Of a DNA stretch of 64,000 nt, positions 1 to 9,329 are shown piece after piece. The stretch covers positions 62,001-126,000 of the forward strand of contig NZ_MJLT01000034.1 of NCBI RefSeq assembly GCF_001766675.1. Reading direction: 5' to 3'. Each line of letters opens with the position of its first letter. The stretch's first letter is position 1. The position numbers were made by a program, and so were the translations under genes. The notes under the pieces are model-generated. The model was not told the origin of the DNA, did not search any database, and saw nothing but the letters and a program-made list of their open reading frames with translations. This DNA comes from Arthrobacter sp. SW1. Its GTDB lineage: Bacteria > Actinomycetota > Actinomycetes > Actinomycetales > Micrococcaceae.

Positions 1-1106
1 TGGGCCAGTACTTCCAGGTGGCCCGCGGCGCCACGCCCACTGAGGCCGGCCTCCTGACATTGCCGATGATCGCGGGCAACCTGGTGGGCTCCGTAGTATC
101 CGGACAGCTGATCAGCCGCCACGGCAAGTGGAAGGGCTTCCTGCTGGGCGGCTCGGTGCTGCTGATCGGCGGCCTGGCCATGGCCGGCACCATCGACCAC
201 ACCACCGAACTCTGGATCACCTCCATCTACACCGCCGTGTTCGGCCTCGGCCTGGGCTTGCTGATGCAGAACCTGGTGCTCGCGGTCCAGAACACGGTCC
301 GGGCCAAGGACATCGGCTCGGCGAGTGCGTCCGTGGCGTTCTTCCGTTCCGTGGGTGGCGCGATCGGTGTGTCGGTGCTCGGCGCCGTCATGAGCAACCA
401 CGTCAAGGACCTGGCGGCGGAAGGGCTCGCGGCCGCGCACATCCCGGTCACCGGGGGTGCGGACGGTGCCAGCATGGACCTCGCCGATATGCCGGCACCC
501 ATCCGCGAGGTCATGCGTGCCGCCTACGGCGACGCCACAGCGCTGATTTTCCTGATTGCCGCTGCCATTTCAGTGGTGGCTTTCCTCGCCGTGCTGTTCA
601 TCAAAGAAGTCCCGCTGCGCCGGACTGTTGATGCGGTGGCTACTGGCGCCGCGCAGGAAAAGGCGCCGGAAACTCCACTTGCCAATGAGGACCTCGATCT
701 CGAATTCGCCCGGATCCTGACCGGGGAACGTCCCGGACTGCCCGACGGCGCCCGGCCCGCCGCCGGAGTGCCCGCCGAGGGTATGCTGCCCGACGGCGCC
801 CGGCCCGCCGCCGTCGACGGCCTGCAGCAGGTGCAGGAACAGCTCGCGCGGACGCAGCAGCTGCTCGCCGAGCAGCTGGCCGGCCTCAGCCGCGCGCAAG
901 GTGAACTGCAGGCCGGCCTCGCCGCCCAGCGGGCCACCGCCGAAGAACAGGCACGGACCGCGGCCGAACTGGCGGCGCTGCGGAAGGAACTCAAGCGTGA
1001 ACGCCGCCGCCTCGAAGGCGCGGCCCTGCTCCTGGTGACGGGCGCGTCCTCCGCCGGGCCGGCGTCGGGCAGTTCAGCCAAAGAGCACGGGCGGCACGCG
1101 GGCTGA
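1..1106 (+). CDS. DHA2-family MFS drug exporter, 5' end outside window
   Basis: Only the C-terminal part is present; the frame is open from base 3, and its first residues (GQYFQVARGATPTEAGL) match the mid-protein region of EmrB/QacA-type 14-helix proton antiporters, which export drugs across the inner membrane. Roughly five hydrophobic helices follow, the last ending near base 615. After that comes a cytoplasmic tail of about 160 residues, Ala/Glu/Gln/Arg-rich and probably coiled-coil (QVQEQLARTQQLLAEQLAGL). The tail is longer than in typical family members and contains an internal duplication (LPDGARPAA twice). A strong terminator follows. The family call is confident; the substrate is unknown. 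Confidence 0.85.
   Translation, partial: GQYFQVARGATPTEAGLLTLPMIAGNLVGSVVSGQLISRHGKWKGFLLGGSVLLIGGLAMAGTIDHTTELWITSIYTAVFGLGLGLLMQNLVLAVQNTVRAKDIGSASASVAFFRSVGGAIGVSVLGAVMSNHVKDLAAEGLAAAHIPVTGGADGASMDLADMPAPIREVMRAAYGDATALIFLIAAAISVVAFLAVLFIKEVPLRRTVDAVATGAAQEKAPETPLANEDLDLEFARILTGERPGLPDGARPAAGVPAEGMLPDGARPAAVDGLQQVQEQLARTQQLLAEQLAGLSRAQGELQAGLAAQRATAEEQARTAAELAALRKELKRERRRLEGAALLLVTGASSAGPASGSSAKEHGRHAG
738..812 (+). repeat. in-frame direct repeat in the MFS tail
   Basis: A 27-base unit starting ctgcccgacggcgcccggcc occurs at 738-764 and again at 786-812. The 48-base period keeps the frame and duplicates LPDGARPAA between the last membrane helix and the coiled-coil tail. Confidence 0.8.
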
Positions 1107-1153
1107 CCGGCCTCACGGGCGCGGTCCGCGCCGAAAATTGAATCCCTGGGGAG

Positions 1154-1186
1154 CATCCCTGCGGCGTCCGGTACGCCGCAGGGATG
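1154..1186 (+). terminator. intrinsic terminator after the MFS exporter
   Basis: Perfect 13-bp stem catccctgcggcg / cgccgcagggatg around a 7-base loop, followed by atcttt. It lies 48 bases after the MFS stop and upstream of the ABC exporter operon, so it separates the two transcription units. Confidence 0.8.
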
Positions 1187-1312
1187 ATCTTTGTCCGAGA
1201 ATATTTCGCTGAGGCAACGGATTTCGTACAGTTGGAAGGCTAAAACTGTCAGCGCCTGCTGCTACTACTTTCCTTACTCCATCCGCGCACTTCTATTTAA
1301 GGATCCGTGGGC

Positions 1313-3046
1313 ATGCTTCTCACCCTGATACGGCGCTACTCCAAGCCGTATTTGCCGCAAATTCTGGCCGTCATCATATTCCAGCTGGCGTCCACCATTG
1401 CGACGCTCTACCTCCCCAGCCTCAACGCCAAAATCATTGACGAGGGAGTCGCTAAGGGCGATACCGGTTTTATCTGGCAGACCGGTGCCCTGATGCTCGC
1501 CGTCGCCTTCGGACAGGTCATCACCGCGGTGGCCGGCGTGTACTTCGGTTCACGCGTGGCCATGTCCATGGGCCGCGACCTCCGCCGGGACGTGTTCCGC
1601 AAAGTCAGCAGCTTCTCCGCCAAGGACGTCAACTCCTTCGGGGCACCCACCCTGATCACCCGCGGCACCAACGATGTCCAGCAGGTCCAGATGCTCATGC
1701 TGATGGGCCTGAACTTCATGGTCTCCACGCCCATCATGTGCGTAGGCGGCATCATCATGGCCCTGCAGGAAGACCTCAGCCTGTCCTGGCTGGTGTGGGT
1801 TTCCGTGCCCGTGCTTGTCGCCGTGGTGGGGTACCTGGTGGTCCGCCTGATGCCGCTCTTCCGCTCCATGCAGGCGAAGATCGACGCCATCAACGGTGTC
1901 CTGCGCGAACAGATCATCGGCATCCGCGTGGTGCGTGCCTTCGTCCGCGAACCCTACGAGGCGAAGCGCTTCGGCGCCGCGAACAAGGACCTCACCGAGG
2001 TCTCGGTGAAGATCGGCAACCTGTTTGTCCTCATGTTCCCGGCCATCGGCATGATCCTGCACCTCTCCACCGCGGCCGTGCTGTGGTTCGGCGGGGAACG
2101 GGTGGACTCCAACGACATGGAGGTCGGCGCCCTGACGGCCTTCCTCCAGTACCTGCTGCAGATCCTGATCGCCGTCATGATGGGCACCTTCATGGCCATG
2201 ATGATCCCGCGCGCTTCGGTGTGCGCGGACCGCATCGGCGAGGTGCTCGACGTCGAACCCTCCATCCACAACCCGGCATCCCCGGTAGCCCCGGCGGAGA
2301 AGAAGGGCCGCGTGGAGTTCCGGGACGTCACCTTCAAGTACCCAGGTGCCGAGGAGCCCGTGCTGAGCAACATTTCCTTCTCGGCGGAGCCCGGGCAGAC
2401 GCTCGCCATCATCGGTTCCACCGGCGCCGGCAAGACCACGCTGGTGTCCCTGCTGCCGCGGCTTTACGATGTGGCCTCCGGTGAGGTGCTGCTCGACGGC
2501 GTTCCCGTCACCCAACTGGACCGGGACGAGATCACCAGCCGCGTGGCCACGGTGCCCCAGAAGCCCTACCTTTTCTCCGGCACCATCGAGCACAACCTGC
2601 GTTTCGGCAAGACCGACGCGACTGATGACGAACTCTGGGATGCCCTGGAAACCGCGCAGGCCAAGGACTTCGTGCAGGAGAAGAGCGCCGGGCTGAACCG
2701 GCGGATCGCCCAGGGCGGCACCAACGTCTCCGGCGGCCAGCGCCAGCGCCTGTGCATCGCCCGGGCCCTGGTCACGCAGCCCAAGGTGTACCTCTTCGAT
2801 GACTCCTTCTCCGCCCTGGACGTGGCTACGGATGCCCGCCTGCGGCGTGCACTCAAGGAGAAGACCAAGGACGCAACGGTGATCATCGTCGCCCAGCGCG
2901 TCTCCACCATCGCCGACGCGGACCAGATCCTGGTCCTGGACAACGGCAGGATCGTTGACCGCGGCACCCACGAGGAACTCCTGGAAACCTCACCCACGTA
3001 CCAGGAAATCGTCGAGTCCCAGCTGAGCGCGGAGGAAGTGGCATGA
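1313..3046 (+). CDS. ABC exporter half-transporter, degenerate-site subunit
   Basis: Full-length (577 aa) membrane domain plus ATPase domain of the multidrug/lipid ABC exporter type. Six hydrophobic segments occupy about residues 15-300; Walker A GSTGAGKT lies near 367 and the signature is intact (VSGGQRQR). Walker B reads YLFDDSFSALD, with Asp where the catalytic Glu is expected, and the H-loop His is Gln (IVAQRVST). These are hallmarks of the inactive half of heterodimeric exporters such as TM287/288 or BmrCD. The ATG at 1313 is preferred over a GTG at 1307, because aagga at 1299-1303 is then 9 bases away rather than 3. It overlaps the next gene by 4 bases, so co-translation is likely. Substrate unknown. 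Confidence 0.9.
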   Translation: MLLTLIRRYSKPYLPQILAVIIFQLASTIATLYLPSLNAKIIDEGVAKGDTGFIWQTGALMLAVAFGQVITAVAGVYFGSRVAMSMGRDLRRDVFRKVSSFSAKDVNSFGAPTLITRGTNDVQQVQMLMLMGLNFMVSTPIMCVGGIIMALQEDLSLSWLVWVSVPVLVAVVGYLVVRLMPLFRSMQAKIDAINGVLREQIIGIRVVRAFVREPYEAKRFGAANKDLTEVSVKIGNLFVLMFPAIGMILHLSTAAVLWFGGERVDSNDMEVGALTAFLQYLLQILIAVMMGTFMAMMIPRASVCADRIGEVLDVEPSIHNPASPVAPAEKKGRVEFRDVTFKYPGAEEPVLSNISFSAEPGQTLAIIGSTGAGKTTLVSLLPRLYDVASGEVLLDGVPVTQLDRDEITSRVATVPQKPYLFSGTIEHNLRFGKTDATDDELWDALETAQAKDFVQEKSAGLNRRIAQGGTNVSGGQRQRLCIARALVTQPKVYLFDDSFSALDVATDARLRRALKEKTKDATVIIVAQRVSTIADADQILVLDNGRIVDRGTHEELLETSPTYQEIVESQLSAEEVA

Positions 3047-5058
3047 GCGAGTCCAAGAACGAATCCGTGACCGCCGTGGACGACGACGACTTCGAGGAGC
3101 CTGAGTACACGCCCACCGAAGCCGACGGCGGCATGTTCGGCGACATGCCCGCGAAGAAGGCCAAAGCCTTCTGGCCTTCCGCCAAGCGGCTCATGGGCCT
3201 GCTGAAACCGGAATCCGGCGGGGTGGTCCTGGTGATCGGCCTCGTGGTGGTGTCCGTGGTGCTGAACGTGATCGCCCCGAAGGTGCTGGGCGGCGCCATG
3301 GACGTCATTTTCGGCGGCTACATGGGCAAGCAACTGCCCGAAGGGATGACCCAGGACCAGTTCGTGGAGGTTCTCCGCCAGCAGGGCCAGAACGACTACG
3401 CGGACATGCTCGCCAAGCTCGAGCTCACCAACGGGATCGACTTCCCGCGGCTGACGTTCCTGATCTCCGTGGTGCTGGTGATGTACTTCGTGGCCAACAT
3501 CTTCCTGTGGGCCCAGGGCTACATCCTGAACCGCATCGTCATGAAGGTCATCAACCGCCTCCGCAACGACGTCCAGGCAAAGCTCAACCGCCTGCCCCTG
3601 AACTACTTCGACACCCGCCAGCGCGGCGACATCCTCTCCCGCGTGACCAACGACGTCGACAACGTCCAGCAGGGCCTGCAGCAGGCCTTCGCGCAGCTGG
3701 TCAGCTCTGTCCTCACGGTCCTGGGCATCGTGGTGATGATGTTCATCGTGTCCTGGGAGCTGGCACTGATCGCGCTGATCGCCCTGCCGCTTTCGGGCAT
3801 CGTGGCCGGCGTGATCGGTTCCCGCAGCCAGAAGCTGTTCGCAGCACAGTGGAAGAACACCGGCGCCCTCAACGGCCAGATCGAAGAGTCCTTCTCCGGC
3901 CATGAACTGGTGAAGGTCTTCGGCCGCGACGCGGACATGCTGGAGCGCTTCGATGAACGTAACGAAGCCCTCTACAAGGCCTCCTTCGGTGCACAGTTCG
4001 TCTCCGGCATCATCTTCCCGGCCATGAACTTCGTCTCCTACCTCGCCTACGTGGGCATCGCCGTCGTCGGCGGCCTGCGCGTGGCCTCCGGCTCCATGAG
4101 CCTGGGCGACGCCACCGCGTTCATCCAGTACTCCCGTGAATTCACCCAGCCGCTGGGCCAGATCGCCGGCATGGCCAACATGCTGCAGTCCGGTGTTGCC
4201 TCGGCCGAGCGCGTCTTCGAATTCCTGGACGCGGACGAACAGGTTCCCGAAGATGCCGCCAAGCACCTTCCGGCCCGCACGGACGGCCACGTGGAGTTCG
4301 AGAATGTGTCCTTCAGCTACGTGGCGGACAAGCCCCTCATCGAAGACCTGTCCTTCAGCGCGGAGCCGGGTCACACCGTGGCGATTGTCGGCCCCACCGG
4401 TGCCGGCAAGACTACGCTGGTCAACCTGGTGATGCGCTTCTACGAGCTCAACGGCGGCCGGATCACCCTGGACGGCGTGGACATCAAGGAGCTGAGCCGT
4501 TCCGAGCTGCGCTCCAAGGTGGGCATGGTGCTCCAGGACGCCTGGCTGTTCGGCGGAACCATCTACGACAACATCAAGTACGGCAACCTTGATGCCACCG
4601 AAGAGCAGGTCATGGAGGCGGCCAAGGCCACCTACGTGGACCGCTTCGTGCGCGCCCTGCCGGACGGCTACCAGACCGTGATCGACGAGGAAGGCACCAA
4701 CGTCAGCGCCGGTGAGAAGCAGCTCATCACCATCGCGCGCGCGTTCGTGTCGGACCCGTCCCTGCTGATCCTGGACGAAGCCACCAGCTCCGTGGACACG
4801 CGTACCGAGTTGCTGCTGCAGAAGGCCATGGCCGCGCTGCGCACGGACCGCACCAGCTTCGTGATCGCCCACCGCCTTTCCACCATCCGCGATGCCGATA
4901 CCATCCTGGTGATGGAAAACGGCAGCATCGTGGAACAGGGACGGCACAGCGAACTGCTCGCCATGCAGGGCGCCTACTACCGCTTGTACATGTCACAGTT
5001 CGCCGGTGAAGACGCAGAGGAGACTCCGGTGGATGACACGACGGCGGTGCACGGCTAA
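3043..5058 (+). CDS. ABC exporter half-transporter, catalytic subunit
   Basis: 671 aa, partner of the preceding gene (ATGA overlap). An acidic 45-residue N-terminal extension precedes the six-helix domain. The ATPase domain has Walker A GPTGAGKT near 450, a complete Walker B with catalytic Glu (LLILDEATSSVD) and the H-loop His (VIAHRLST), but a degenerate signature (VSAGEKQ). The defects are complementary: its signature would pair with the crippled Walker B of the upstream subunit to form the dead site, and its intact Walker A/B/H would pair with the canonical signature upstream to form the live one. This strongly suggests a heterodimer. Drug or lipid export is inferred from the family. Confidence 0.9.
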   Translation: MSESKNESVTAVDDDDFEEPEYTPTEADGGMFGDMPAKKAKAFWPSAKRLMGLLKPESGGVVLVIGLVVVSVVLNVIAPKVLGGAMDVIFGGYMGKQLPEGMTQDQFVEVLRQQGQNDYADMLAKLELTNGIDFPRLTFLISVVLVMYFVANIFLWAQGYILNRIVMKVINRLRNDVQAKLNRLPLNYFDTRQRGDILSRVTNDVDNVQQGLQQAFAQLVSSVLTVLGIVVMMFIVSWELALIALIALPLSGIVAGVIGSRSQKLFAAQWKNTGALNGQIEESFSGHELVKVFGRDADMLERFDERNEALYKASFGAQFVSGIIFPAMNFVSYLAYVGIAVVGGLRVASGSMSLGDATAFIQYSREFTQPLGQIAGMANMLQSGVASAERVFEFLDADEQVPEDAAKHLPARTDGHVEFENVSFSYVADKPLIEDLSFSAEPGHTVAIVGPTGAGKTTLVNLVMRFYELNGGRITLDGVDIKELSRSELRSKVGMVLQDAWLFGGTIYDNIKYGNLDATEEQVMEAAKATYVDRFVRALPDGYQTVIDEEGTNVSAGEKQLITIARAFVSDPSLLILDEATSSVDTRTELLLQKAMAALRTDRTSFVIAHRLSTIRDADTILVMENGSIVEQGRHSELLAMQGAYYRLYMSQFAGEDAEETPVDDTTAVHG

Positions 5059-5060
5059 GC

Positions 5061-5585
5061 ATGACCAGCACCGCAGAGGAAAACACCACGGCCCAAGGTT
5101 CCGCTGGCCAGGAAGCTGCGGCCCAGGAAGCTTCGGTGCCGCGGCGCATTACGGTCTCCGTGCCGATGCGCTGGGGCGACATGGACGCCTACGGCCACAT
5201 CAACAACGTCCAGATCGTCCGGATGCTCGAAGAAGCCCGCATCGCTGCCTTCGGCCCGCCCGGCGGCACCGGCTTGCCCGGGATTGAGCCGCCGGTGGCG
5301 GTCTTCAGCGATGTTGAGGAGGGCGTCATGACCCTCGTGGTGGAGCACAAGGTCCGTTACGTCCGGACTCTCGATTACCGCAACATCCCGGCGGTGGTGG
5401 AGATCTGGGTGGGTGCCGTGAAGGGTGCAAGCTTCGACCTGCATTACCTCATCAAGGATCCCGTGACCGGCGAGGACTGCGTGAAGGCCAGCACCCACCT
5501 GGCCTTCGTGGACGAGGCAACGGGCCGGGTCCGCCGGCTGACTCCCGAACAGAAGGAGCGGCTGGAACCCTACCGGGCCCATTAG
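5061..5585 (+). CDS. acyl-CoA thioesterase, hotdog fold (4HBT-type)
   Basis: 174 aa. After a low-complexity 30-residue N-terminus (a duplicated GQEAAAQEA), the sequence VPMRWGDMDAYGHINNVQIVRMLEEARI is the classical 4-hydroxybenzoyl-CoA thioesterase opening, with the Asp/His/Asn active-site neighbourhood; KVRYVRTLDYRNIPAVVEIWV and a final ARRLT-like strand complete one hotdog domain. It starts two bases after the ABC exporter stop, so it is probably the third gene of that operon. The real substrate is unknown; its coupling to an exporter is suggestive of fatty-acyl turnover but not proof. Confidence 0.85.
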   Translation: MTSTAEENTTAQGSAGQEAAAQEASVPRRITVSVPMRWGDMDAYGHINNVQIVRMLEEARIAAFGPPGGTGLPGIEPPVAVFSDVEEGVMTLVVEHKVRYVRTLDYRNIPAVVEIWVGAVKGASFDLHYLIKDPVTGEDCVKASTHLAFVDEATGRVRRLTPEQKERLEPYRAH

Positions 5586-5653
5586 CCGCCCGCAGGCATT
5601 ACAGCCGCTGACTGCCAGCGCCCTGTGCGCCCGCATGGCCGTAGAGTTTCAGC

Positions 5654-6400
5654 ATGAAACTCGAGATCGCCGTGGTGGGCGTGCAGGGCGCTGTTGTTGC
5701 TGCCGGGGAAGGCGCAGACAGGATCGAGCTGTGCAGCGCCCTGGAACTGGGTGGGTTGACGCCGAGCCAGGGCCTCATGGAATCCTGCCTTGACGCCGTG
5801 GCCGGAATCGGTGGGGGAAGCATGGAGATCCACCCGTTGATCCGTTGCCGCCCCGGCGATTTCCGTTATTCGGACGACGACCTGGCCACGATGGTCCGTG
5901 AAATCCGGGCCCTCCTGGCCCAGGGAGCCCACGGCGTGGTGATCGGGGCGCTGGGCGCCGGCAACGAACTGGACCTGGACGCGGCCCGTCGTCTCGCGGA
6001 TGCCGCTCGGGGCACGAACCCCGACGCCGAGCTGACCTTCCACCGGGCCGTGGACGAAACCCCGGACCCCGCGGCCGCCGTCGGGCAGCTCGTGGAACTC
6101 GGCTTCACCCGGGTCCTCAGCTCCGGCGGTGCGGCAGACGCGGGCACCGGACTGCCGGTGCTCTCACGGATGGTCCGCAGCGCCGCTGGACAGCTGCAGG
6201 TGATGGCCGGCGGCGGGCTGGCGATCGGCGACATCCCGCTGATGCGGCAGGCGGGCGTGGACGCCGTGCACCTGTCGGCGAAGCGGATCGTGACCCCCGA
6301 CGGCGGCGGGTCGGGCAGCGCGGGCGGGGGACCGGCGTCGTACATGGTCACGGACCGGGAGATCGTCCGGGCGGCGAGGCGCGCCGTCGACGCCGGCTAG
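5654..6400 (+). CDS. cutC: copper homeostasis protein CutC
   Basis: 248 aa, the usual CutC length. The start KLEIAVVGVQGAVVAAGEGADRIELCSALELGGLTPS, the segment IHPLIRCRPGDFRYSDDD and the segment TFHRAVDE are typical of this TIM-barrel family. Its link to copper is historical and its biochemical role remains unsettled. It has its own start 68 bases after the thioesterase, with a weak upstream ribosome site. Its TAG stop shares the tetranucleotide CTAG at 6397-6400 with the stop of the convergent GNAT gene. Confidence 0.9.
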   Translation: MKLEIAVVGVQGAVVAAGEGADRIELCSALELGGLTPSQGLMESCLDAVAGIGGGSMEIHPLIRCRPGDFRYSDDDLATMVREIRALLAQGAHGVVIGALGAGNELDLDAARRLADAARGTNPDAELTFHRAVDETPDPAAAVGQLVELGFTRVLSSGGAADAGTGLPVLSRMVRSAAGQLQVMAGGGLAIGDIPLMRQAGVDAVHLSAKRIVTPDGGGSGSAGGGPASYMVTDREIVRAARRAVDAG

Positions 6401-6888
6401 GAGACCGCCGCGGGAGCCAAGTCCAGGCTCATGAACACGCTGTTCGGATCCAGGGTGTAGTCCGCGAACGGCGGGCACTCGGTGAATCCGTGGCGCAGGT
6501 AGAGCCGGCGTGCGGCGGCGAAGTAGTCCTCGCTGCCGGTTTCCAGGCAGAGGCGGGCGAAACCGCGGGAGCGGGCTTCATCAGTGATCGTGGCCAGCAG
6601 CAGGCCGGCGATGCCGCGGCCGCGCGCTCCAACCGCGGTGCGCATCGACTTGAGTTCGCCTTCTCGGGTGCCGTTCTCGGCAGCCGGGAGTTCCTTCAGC
6701 GCACCGCAGGCGAGGAGCACTCCGTCTTCACGCGCAGTCCAGAAGGTGATGTCCGGCCCGGACAAGGCGGAGTGGTCCAGGGCGTGCACGCTCTCGGCCG
6801 GCGAGGTGGCGTACATGTCGGCCAGGTGTTCCTCCAGGAGTTGCCGGACGTCGTCGCGGGCGGGATCATCCAGGCTGATGTCGATCAT
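6397..6888 (-). CDS. GNAT-family N-acetyltransferase
   Basis: 163 aa from the ATG at 6888 (MIDISLDDPARDDVRQLLEEHLADMY). It carries the acetyl-CoA loop (VGARGRGIAGLLLATI) and the C-terminal GNAT strand LYLRHGFTECPPFADY. Close in pattern to small PanZ/YsnE-like acetyltransferases described as acting on free metabolites or amino-acid-like substrates; the exact substrate cannot be read from sequence. It is convergent to cutC with a shared CTAG stop, and divergent from the mcrB-like gene across a repeat-rich region. An upstream in-frame extension to 7083 runs through those repeats and is not credible. Confidence 0.88.
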   Translation of the reverse strand: MIDISLDDPARDDVRQLLEEHLADMYATSPAESVHALDHSALSGPDITFWTAREDGVLLACGALKELPAAENGTREGELKSMRTAVGARGRGIAGLLLATITDEARSRGFARLCLETGSEDYFAAARRLYLRHGFTECPPFADYTLDPNSVFMSLDLAPAAVS

Positions 6889-6929
6889 GCCGGACAATCT
6901 ACCGGCCGCGTATGTCCGGCATGTAAACA

Positions 6930-7012
6930 GCGCGAACGTACAGTTGCGGCCCCGAAAATCGCTCGAAAAGGGCCCCAAGTGCTCGAAAAGGGCCCCAAGT
7001 GTACGTTCGCGC
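6930..7012. repeat. compound intergenic repeat with 13-bp inverted ends
   Basis: Perfect inverted arms gcgcgaacgtaca (6930-6942) and tgtacgttcgcgc (7000-7012) flank two exact tandem copies of a 20-base unit, gctcgaaaagggccccaagt (6961-6980 and 6981-7000). It sits between the divergent GNAT and mcrB-like genes. The core tgtacgttcg also occurs twice at 54831-54871, so it may be a genome-wide interspersed element. Whether it is regulatory is unknown. Confidence 0.8.
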
Positions 7013-7097
7013 AGGTGGGAGCGGGGTGGGTGTCCGGACAGGGCCGGGGAACGGGACCGCCCATGAAATGCCCGGCCAAACAAGGTAAGTTTGCTGG

Positions 7098-9329
7098 GTG
7101 ACTCCCTCCAGCAAAAACACTGTTTCCCGCGCGCCCGGAATCTCGAAGGAGATCGAGGACGCGGCGTGGTTTGTGCTGGAACCGGCCCTGAACGGCAAGC
7201 CGTCCGCGCTGGACGGACGCACGCACACGTGGACCACCGAGGCCGCCACTGAACTGCTCGAGCGCCTGGAAAACGGTGCCGAGGACAGCAAGGCGCCCAT
7301 GATGACCAACCTCCGGAACAAGCTGGAAGGCGCCAGCCGGGAAGCCAAGCTCCTGGCCGTGGAGCTGTTGTTCCTGCAGTCCCTGCCGCTGGCCCACGAG
7401 GTGAAGTCCCTGAAGGTCAAACGTGCCCGGGTAGCCGAGGCCGCATCCTGGTTGGAGCCGCCGCTTGAGCTTCCCGAAGAGCTGTACCGGGATATGACCG
7501 ACCACGGCGTCATCAGGGACCGCACGGCCGAATTCAACTGGACCATCCGTGACCAGCTCGCCTGGCTCTGCCGTTTCGTGGCCCATGTGGACAAGCAGCC
7601 GACGGCGGCCATCACCAAGGCGCTCGCCGACCCTTTGAAGTTCCACAAGCTTGCCGCGGGAACCCCGGGCGACCAGCCCGCCATCCGTCGCAGCATCGAG
7701 TATTTGGCATGGCCGGGCTACTTCGAGCCCGTGGTGGCAGATGTGGAGCGCCGGGAAATCCGGGACGCCTTCGCCTCCCTGGTGGGCGGCGCCAAGGGCG
7801 ACAGCGAAGAGGACATCACCGCGGACATCCACCGCATCCGCCTGCACCTGGACGAACAGGCCGGCCAGCGCATCGACTGGTACTCCCGGCAGCTCGTGGG
7901 CCAGTGGCGCAAAGTGGGCGATCCCGGACGCCGAGCCTGGCTGCTGCGCACCCACCACGACTCCGCCGAGCTCCTGGCCGCCTGGCAGGACGAGGAAAAG
8001 GCGACGCTCGACGTCGAGCACTTGCGCGAACTGCAGCCCGGCGTGGCGGCAGGCGTGGTCCAGCACGCGGTCGATGAGGACTGCAAGCACCTGGGCTACG
8101 TGGAACGCGAGGACACCAAGACCGCCGTCTTTGCCTTCCTGACCGTGATGAAGCCCGGCGACCTGGCACTGTTCCAGCACGCGGGTTCGGTGCGGATCGG
8201 CGTGGTGCTGGGCGAGGCCGAGCACGACGGCGGCAAGCGCCAGCTGCGCCGGAAGGTGCGCTGGTTCGAGGAAGCCCACGCGATCGCCGAGGCGCCGCGG
8301 CACGTCCAGCGCCAGCTGTCCACGCCCGGGATCGTTGTGGACGTGACCAAGGTGCTGAGCCTGCTGCAGGCCCTGCTGCCCCCGGAAGCGGAATCCGACG
8401 GGGAGGACACCGCCGCCCCGGAGTCCGCCGTCGAGCCCGTTCCCGAAGGGTTCCGCCCGCTTACCGAGGAATTCGCCGCCTCCCTGCACATGGACCTGGA
8501 GCCACTGCAGGAAATCGCCGGGCTGCTGGAGGAGAACCGCCAACTGGTGCTGTACGGTCCGCCCGGCACCGGCAAGACCTTCTTGGCCAAGCACCTGGCC
8601 GCCGAACTGGCCGGCGACAGCACCGATGAGCGCGTGAAGCTGGTGCAGTTCCACCCGTCGTATGCGTACGAGGACTTCTTCGAGGGCTACCGCCCCGACA
8701 AGACCGACGACGGCCAGGTGTCCTTCAAGCTCGTAGCCGGCCCGCTGCGGCGCCTGGCGGAGGAGGCCGCGAAGCCGGAGAACGCGGCCAAGCCCTACTT
8801 CCTGATCATCGACGAAATGAACCGCGCCAACCTGGCCAAGGTGTTTGGCGAACTGTACTTCCTCCTGGAGTACCGGGACGACAGGATCTACCTGCAGTAC
8901 AGCCCCAACGAGCCCTTCAGCCTGCCGGACAACCTGTACATCATCGGCACCATGAACACGGCGGACCGTTCCATCGCCATGATGGACGCCGCCATCCGCC
9001 GCCGCTTCGCCTTCGTTGAACTGCACCCGAGAGTGGAACCGATCCGCGGCACGCTGCGGCGCTTCCTGGAGGCCCGCGGCCTGGACACCCTGAACGCGGA
9101 TCTGCTCGATGCGCTCAACGAGGCGATCGATGACTGGGACCGGGATCTGATGATCGGCCCGTCCTACTTCATGAAGGCCGCCGCGCAGACCCCGGCCGGG
9201 CTGCGCCGGATCTGGAAGTACGAACTCATGCCGCTCCTCGAGGAGCATTACCACGGGCAGCTGAACCGGGCGCAGCTGGAAGAGCGCTTCGGGCTGGACC
9301 AGCTGCTGGCGCGCCTTGCCTCCCGCTGA
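7098..9329 (+). CDS. mcrB: McrB-like AAA+ ATPase (type IV restriction type)
   Basis: 743 aa, GTG start. The C-terminal third is a McrB-type AAA+ domain: Walker A GPPGTGKT (about 487-494), Walker B region YFLIIDEMNRANLAKVFGEL (about 567-586), sensor GTMNTADRS (617-625) and an arginine finger in AAIRRRF. Residues about 340-430 (AFLTVMKPGDLALFQHAG) look like a PUA/EVE-like recognition fold; the first 330 residues I do not recognise, but they fill the position of the target-binding domain of McrB. McrB proteins recognise modified DNA and, after GTP hydrolysis, drive the McrC nuclease. The next gene, overlapping by 14 bases, is McrC-like. The promoter region holds the repeat at 6930-7012. Confidence 0.85.
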   Translation: MTPSSKNTVSRAPGISKEIEDAAWFVLEPALNGKPSALDGRTHTWTTEAATELLERLENGAEDSKAPMMTNLRNKLEGASREAKLLAVELLFLQSLPLAHEVKSLKVKRARVAEAASWLEPPLELPEELYRDMTDHGVIRDRTAEFNWTIRDQLAWLCRFVAHVDKQPTAAITKALADPLKFHKLAAGTPGDQPAIRRSIEYLAWPGYFEPVVADVERREIRDAFASLVGGAKGDSEEDITADIHRIRLHLDEQAGQRIDWYSRQLVGQWRKVGDPGRRAWLLRTHHDSAELLAAWQDEEKATLDVEHLRELQPGVAAGVVQHAVDEDCKHLGYVEREDTKTAVFAFLTVMKPGDLALFQHAGSVRIGVVLGEAEHDGGKRQLRRKVRWFEEAHAIAEAPRHVQRQLSTPGIVVDVTKVLSLLQALLPPEAESDGEDTAAPESAVEPVPEGFRPLTEEFAASLHMDLEPLQEIAGLLEENRQLVLYGPPGTGKTFLAKHLAAELAGDSTDERVKLVQFHPSYAYEDFFEGYRPDKTDDGQVSFKLVAGPLRRLAEEAAKPENAAKPYFLIIDEMNRANLAKVFGELYFLLEYRDDRIYLQYSPNEPFSLPDNLYIIGTMNTADRSIAMMDAAIRRRFAFVELHPRVEPIRGTLRRFLEARGLDTLNADLLDALNEAIDDWDRDLMIGPSYFMKAAAQTPAGLRRIWKYELMPLLEEHYHGQLNRAQLEERFGLDQLLARLASR

